Assembly (NCBI GenBank): GCA_947630585.1
Contig: CANRIE010000118.1
Coordinates: 1-9,129, forward strand
Origin: an uncultured Bacilli bacterium
GTDB taxonomy: Bacteria > Bacillota_I > Bacilli_A > RF39 > UBA660
DNA length: 9,129 nt
Direction: 5' to 3'
Positions 7,097 through 9,129 of the stretch are shown here, in pieces. The stretch's first letter is position 1, and every line of letters starts with the position of its first letter. The position numbers and the translations under genes were made by a program. Under the pieces are notes generated by a model. It saw only the letters and a program-made list of their open reading frames with translations. It searched no databases and had not been told where the DNA came from.

Positions 7097-7125
7097 ATTA
7101 TAATCATAAATATATTTTATTTCAA
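7097..7125 (-). promoter_or_regulatory. Near-consensus sigma-A promoter upstream of the pseudogene and operon
   Basis: Minus-strand TTGAAA (7125-7120), exactly 17 bases, then TATAAT (7102-7097): five of six and six of six matches at ideal spacing. Transcription would start near 7090, about 60 bases before the phosphodiesterase remnant and roughly 585 bases before the first intact Nudix ORF. It was probably the promoter of the duplicated genes before decay and may still feed the operon. Confidence 0.6.
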
Positions 7126-7137
7126 CTATTAATAGTT
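7124..7137. promoter_or_regulatory. 14-base perfect palindrome abutting the -35 box
   Basis: AACTATTAATAGTT reads the same on both strands and overlaps the last two bases of the -35 of the promoter at 7097-7125. On the plus strand it is followed by a run of seven T. It could be an operator, or a weak terminator for plus-strand transcription; no plus-strand gene precedes it, and the stem is almost entirely A/T, so neither reading is firm. Confidence 0.3.
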
Positions 7138-7183
7138 CTTTTTTTACTTTTATTTTATAAATGAAGTTGTAAACATTAACTAT

Positions 7184-8290
7184 TTATTTTAAATCATAAT
7201 TTAGATTTTTAAGTTCATCTAAAACAAATAGTCCATCTTTTCTGATTAACACATCATCAAAGTAGATTTCTCCTCCACCATAATCTTTTCTTTGAATTAA
7301 AACCATATCCCAGTGAATATCAGAAATATTACCATTAAAACATTCTTTATAAGCAGATCCTGGTGTAAAATGAATACTTCCACCTATCTTTTCATCATAT
7401 AAAATATCCCCAATTGGTGTTAATATCTTAGGATTTAATCCAAATGAAAATTCTCCAACATAGCGGCTGCCTTCATCAGTATTTAAAATTTCATTTAATT
7501 TTTCAGAATTATTCTTGCATTTAGCTTCAACTATTTTGCCATCTTTAAATCTTAAACTAACATTTTCAAAGATATACCCATCATAAGGTGAATCAGTGTT
7601 ATAAGTAATAACTCCATTAACACTATCTTTAACCGGTGCTGTAAACACTTCTCCATCTGGAATATTAGATTCTCCTGCGCAGATAATTGCAGGAAGGCCT
7701 TTAATACTAAAAGTGATATCAGTTCCTTCGCCTTTAATTCTTACTTTATCCGTTTTTTCCATTAATTTCTTTAATGGTTGCATATCTTTTTCCATTTTAT
7801 CATAATCAACTGTCATTACATCAAAAGCAAAATTAAAGAATTTTTTATAAGTCATTTTTGATTTATACGCATCAACTATACTAGGATAATTTAATAAAAC
7901 CCATTTCTTTTTATTAATTTGAATATCTTTATATTTACTTAAGGCTTTCTTTAATTTATTATTCAAATCTTTATCAACATTCCTATCATAATAATCACTT
8001 AAAGTATATTTTATTTGAATAAATGAATCATATTCATCTACTTCAAATTTTAAAATATTTTTTAGATTTTCAATAATATCATCATTTAAACTTTCTTTTA
8101 CAACATTACTTATCTCAGGGTCAATATACTTAATTGTAGGTACTCCCTTATGTTTTAATATTTCATCAACAAGTGCTCTTACTAAAGGCATCGTTTCACT
8201 GCTTTGATAAGTTATTAATACTTTTTCATGTTCCTTAACTTTAATACTATGATTAACAATTATTTCACTTAATTTTTTAATTCTTTCCAT
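7184..8290 (-). CDS. M29-family metallo-aminopeptidase
   Basis: A 368-residue peptidase of the M29 family (PF02073; AmpS/AmpT/aminopeptidase T group), cytosolic enzymes that remove N-terminal residues from peptides using two metal ions. The metal-binding positions are visible: E214 in NIPDGEVFTAP, E280 in YVGEFSFGLNP, H307 in GSIHFTPG, and H326 with D328 in DIHWDMV. The spacing of 66 residues between the two glutamates is as I recall for AmpS. The protein is shorter than the usual 400-410 residues, with the reduction in the N-terminal half. ATG at 8290-8288 with AAAGGAAT at 8305-8298, a moderate ribosome binding site. It appears monocistronic: about 155 bases separate it from the pseudogene, and it diverges from the gene at 8341 with only 50 bases between starts. 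General peptide turnover is its likely role. Confidence 0.93.
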   Translation of the reverse strand: MERIKKLSEIIVNHSIKVKEHEKVLITYQSSETMPLVRALVDEILKHKGVPTIKYIDPEISNVVKESLNDDIIENLKNILKFEVDEYDSFIQIKYTLSDYYDRNVDKDLNNKLKKALSKYKDIQINKKKWVLLNYPSIVDAYKSKMTYKKFFNFAFDVMTVDYDKMEKDMQPLKKLMEKTDKVRIKGEGTDITFSIKGLPAIICAGESNIPDGEVFTAPVKDSVNGVITYNTDSPYDGYIFENVSLRFKDGKIVEAKCKNNSEKLNEILNTDEGSRYVGEFSFGLNPKILTPIGDILYDEKIGGSIHFTPGSAYKECFNGNISDIHWDMVLIQRKDYGGGEIYFDDVLIRKDGLFVLDELKNLNYDLK

Positions 8291-8292
8291 TT

Positions 8293-8321
8293 ATAACATT
8301 CCTTTCTTTTTTACATAAAAT
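8293..8321 (+). promoter_or_regulatory. Possible promoter of the Tyr/Gly/Pro-rich gene
   Basis: ATAACA (8293-8298), 17 bases, then TAAAAT (8316-8321), placing transcription start just before the AAAGGAG at 8329-8335. Both boxes are imperfect. The 50-base divergent spacer is the only intergenic place for a promoter of this gene; the aminopeptidase promoter must overlap it or lie inside the 8341-8634 gene. Confidence 0.35.
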
Positions 8322-8328
8322 ACTTTGG

Positions 8329-8335
8329 AAAGGAG
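8329..8335 (+). promoter_or_regulatory. Ribosome binding site of the Tyr/Gly/Pro-rich gene
   Basis: AAAGGAG, 5 bases before the ATG at 8341. A strong site that supports this small atypical ORF as a translated gene. Confidence 0.8.
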
Positions 8336-8340
8336 TATTT

Positions 8341-8634
8341 ATGTATAATTATAATATACCACAAAAAAGCTATTATAAACCAACAAATTTTAAAAATAAT
8401 GGAAATTATGTTCAAACTTACCCAAGTTACACGACATCTACTTACACAAGTGGTGATCGTTTCATAGGTGGTGGATTTTTAGCACCATTTTTATTAGGTG
8501 GAGTTGGCGGTTATTTAATTGGACGTCCAAATTATAATAATCAAGGTCCAATTCCTGTTTATTTTCCAAATGGTGGACCAGGACCTGTTTATCCTCCATA
8601 TCCACCTTATTCTAATACCAACATCTATTACTAA
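8341..8634 (+). CDS. Small Tyr/Gly/Pro-rich protein with a glycine-zipper-like hydrophobic core
   Basis: A 97-residue protein with three parts: a Tyr/Asn/Ser/Thr-rich N-terminus (1-38), a Gly-rich hydrophobic core GGGFLAPFLLGGVGGYLIG (43-61), and a Pro/Gly/Tyr-rich tail (62-97) with PVYPPYPPY. I count 16 tyrosines. No cysteine, no cleavable signal peptide. The core could be a short membrane-inserting or self-associating segment. Small proteins of this look occur in Bacillota genomes next to or among coat and envelope genes, but no family can be named from memory, and nothing in the neighbourhood indicates sporulation. The gene is real: strong ribosome binding site, and a clear hairpin terminator 0-5 bases after its stop. 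It is the only intact plus-strand gene in the window, divergent from the aminopeptidase. Confidence 0.75.
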   Translation: MYNYNIPQKSYYKPTNFKNNGNYVQTYPSYTTSTYTSGDRFIGGGFLAPFLLGGVGGYLIGRPNYNNQGPIPVYFPNGGPGPVYPPYPPYSNTNIYY

Positions 8635-8680
8635 AAGAGACTGACCGAAAATTAAGCAAGCAATTTTCGAGCAGTCCTTT
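8634..8680 (+). terminator. Hairpin terminator, possibly bidirectional, between convergent genes
   Basis: GACTGACCGAAAATT (8639-8653) pairs with AATTTTCGAGCAGTC (8662-8676) at 13 of 15 positions around an 8-base loop AAGCAAGC; the stem extends by AAAG/CTTT with one bulged A, and CTTTATTTAT follows. It closes the plus-strand gene ending at 8634. On the minus strand the same hairpin is followed by TCTCTTTT and lies 12 bases past the stop of the ORF at 8692-8961, so it may end both transcripts. Confidence 0.85.
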
Positions 8681-8691
8681 ATTTATAAATA

Positions 8692-8961
8692 TTATCTTTT
8701 CATTATATAATCAATAATATCTTTAACCAAACAAATCTTAAAGTAGTAAAAATAGTTATTTATTCCCTTATTAAATAATTTAATTTCTAAACCATCTAAT
8801 ATTAAATAATAAATATTTTGTTTTTTTAGATTCTCTAATCCATATAATTTAATTATTTTTAAATCTCGATTAAAACTAACTACTTTATTTTTATTAACTA
8901 CTAAAATTAAATAATCATTATATTTTTTCTTACAAAACAAATATCTATTGTAAACACTCAT
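8692..8961 (-). CDS. Hypothetical 89-residue protein downstream of the DGR-like gene end
   Basis: I do not recognise this protein. It is Lys/Asn/Tyr/Ile-rich: an N-terminal basic segment (1-15), a strand pair LILVVNKNKVVSF (18-30), a short helix (31-47), a second strand YLILDGLEIKLF (52-63) and a C-terminal helix (75-89). No signal peptide. The pattern of a strand, turn and D-L-K-I-I helix is loosely like the mismatch-recognition domain of MutS, and small MutS-like proteins are among reported DGR accessory proteins, but the similarity is weak. There is no good Shine-Dalgarno before the ATG at 8961-8959, so the start is uncertain and the ORF could be spurious or decayed. In favour: it keeps an open frame in very AT-rich DNA and ends 12 bases before a shared terminator. 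Confidence 0.45.
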   Translation of the reverse strand: MSVYNRYLFCKKKYNDYLILVVNKNKVVSFNRDLKIIKLYGLENLKKQNIYYLILDGLEIKLFNKGINNYFYYFKICLVKDIIDYIMKR

Positions 8962-8972
8962 ATATAGTTCTA

Positions 8973-8996
8973 AACTTAAGTACGTATACCTAAGTT
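8973..8996. promoter_or_regulatory. Interrupted inverted repeat upstream of the 89-codon ORF
   Basis: Arms AACTTA-x-GTA (8973-8982) and TAC-x-TAAGTT (8987-8996) are perfect complements apart from one mismatch, around a CGTA centre. The site ends 12 bases before the ATG at 8961 on the minus strand. It is not followed by a T-run on either strand, so an operator or an RNA hairpin masking initiation is more likely than a terminator. Confidence 0.4.
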
Positions 8997-9060
8997 ATCT
9001 ATATTTCCCTTCTGATAAAATCAAGGATAGGAATGTCCTTTACACATACATATTAAAACC

Positions 9061-9129
9061 TTAATCATAATATTCAAGCCATAAAGGGCTGGGCCGAACG
9101 CCGTTGTTGTTGTTGACGTTATTGTTGTT
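9061..9129 (-). CDS. Partial CDS: C-terminus of a DGR-type variable protein (variable or template repeat)
   Basis: Only the last 22 codons and the stop (TAA at 9063-9061) are in the window; the gene enters from beyond 9129. The peptide begins NNNNVNNNNGVRP and ends PLWLEYYD. Seven of the eight Asn codons are AAC and one AAT, followed by GGC GTT CGG CCC AGC, a GC-rich patch unlike anything else here. Runs of AAC codons near a G-V/F-R-P ending are characteristic of diversity-generating retroelement repeats, where reverse transcription from a template RNA mutates adenines and so diversifies the C-terminal lectin-fold domain of a target protein. The unmutated AACs suit a template repeat or an unswitched variable repeat. 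Alternatively it is an ordinary paralogous surface protein with the same C-terminal fold. The reverse transcriptase is not in the window. Confidence 0.55.
   Translation of the reverse strand, partial: NNNNVNNNNGVRPSPLWLEYYD

Larger units (their letters stand above)
6506..7183. other. 678-base region without an intact gene: decayed duplicate, mini-ORF and promoters
   Basis: No intact gene of ordinary length is present. Reading in the minus direction from the aminopeptidase stop it contains a sigma-A-type promoter (7097-7125) with an abutting 14-base palindrome, a frameshifted 5' fragment of a phosphodiesterase gene (7029-6816), a 3' fragment of a Nudix gene directly joined to it (6812-6763), a second promoter with an extended -10 (6713-6685), and a 30-codon ORF with a P-loop-like sequence (6656-6564). 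The rest is AT-rich and featureless. Confidence 0.75.

Noticed and set aside
1..9129. Mycoplasma-type genetic code with TGA as Trp
   Set aside because: Trp positions in the Nudix, HelD and aminopeptidase proteins are TGG, and the phosphodiesterase gene ends in TGA at the position expected for the family.

Overview
The window is very AT-rich (roughly a quarter G+C by eye), uses standard bacterial codons (TGG for Trp, TGA as a stop) and has strong AAGGAGG-type ribosome binding sites. It carries a HelD-type RNA polymerase recycling ATPase and an M29 aminopeptidase. Together these suggest a low-G+C member of the Bacillota, plausibly a host-associated or gut Bacilli/Erysipelotrichia-like lineage. 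No rRNA, tRNA, insertion sequence or CRISPR array was seen.

Layout. From about 7100 down to 117 most of the window reads on the minus strand as one tightly packed six-gene cluster: Nudix hydrolase (6505-6095), alkaline-phosphatase-superfamily phosphodiesterase (6064-4952), second Nudix hydrolase (4945-4508), HelD (4480-2282), SWIM zinc-finger protein (2272-710) and a pRiA4b ORF-3-like protein (710-117). Gaps are 6 to 30 bases or a 1-base overlap, and two stop codons lie inside the next gene's ribosome binding site, so co-transcription and partly coupled translation are likely. Upstream, 6506-7183 has no intact gene. It holds the wreck of a second phosphodiesterase-Nudix pair, collapsed by an internal deletion, a 30-codon P-loop-like mini-ORF, and two good sigma-A-type promoters pointing into the operon.

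Upstream of this lies a monocistronic M29 aminopeptidase (8290-7184). Divergent from it is a 97-residue Tyr/Gly/Pro-rich protein (8341-8634), which ends in a clear hairpin terminator that may also serve the convergent 89-codon orphan ORF (8961-8692).

The most interesting signal is at the right edge. A gene entering on the minus strand ends at 9061 with a C-terminus of NNNNVNNNNGVRP followed by nine residues. Seven of its eight Asn codons are AAC, in a genome that otherwise uses AAT heavily, and the patch is strikingly GC-rich. This is the signature of a variable or template repeat of a diversity-generating retroelement (DGR), in which adenines of AAC codons are mutagenised. The reverse transcriptase and most of the target gene would lie beyond 9129. 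The 89-codon ORF just downstream could be an accessory gene, but that is only a suggestion.

How the genes may work together: two Nudix hydrolases beside a type I phosphodiesterase suggest clean-up of nucleotide or nucleoside-diphosphate derivatives. The link with HelD and the SWIM protein is unexplained and rests only on operon organisation.
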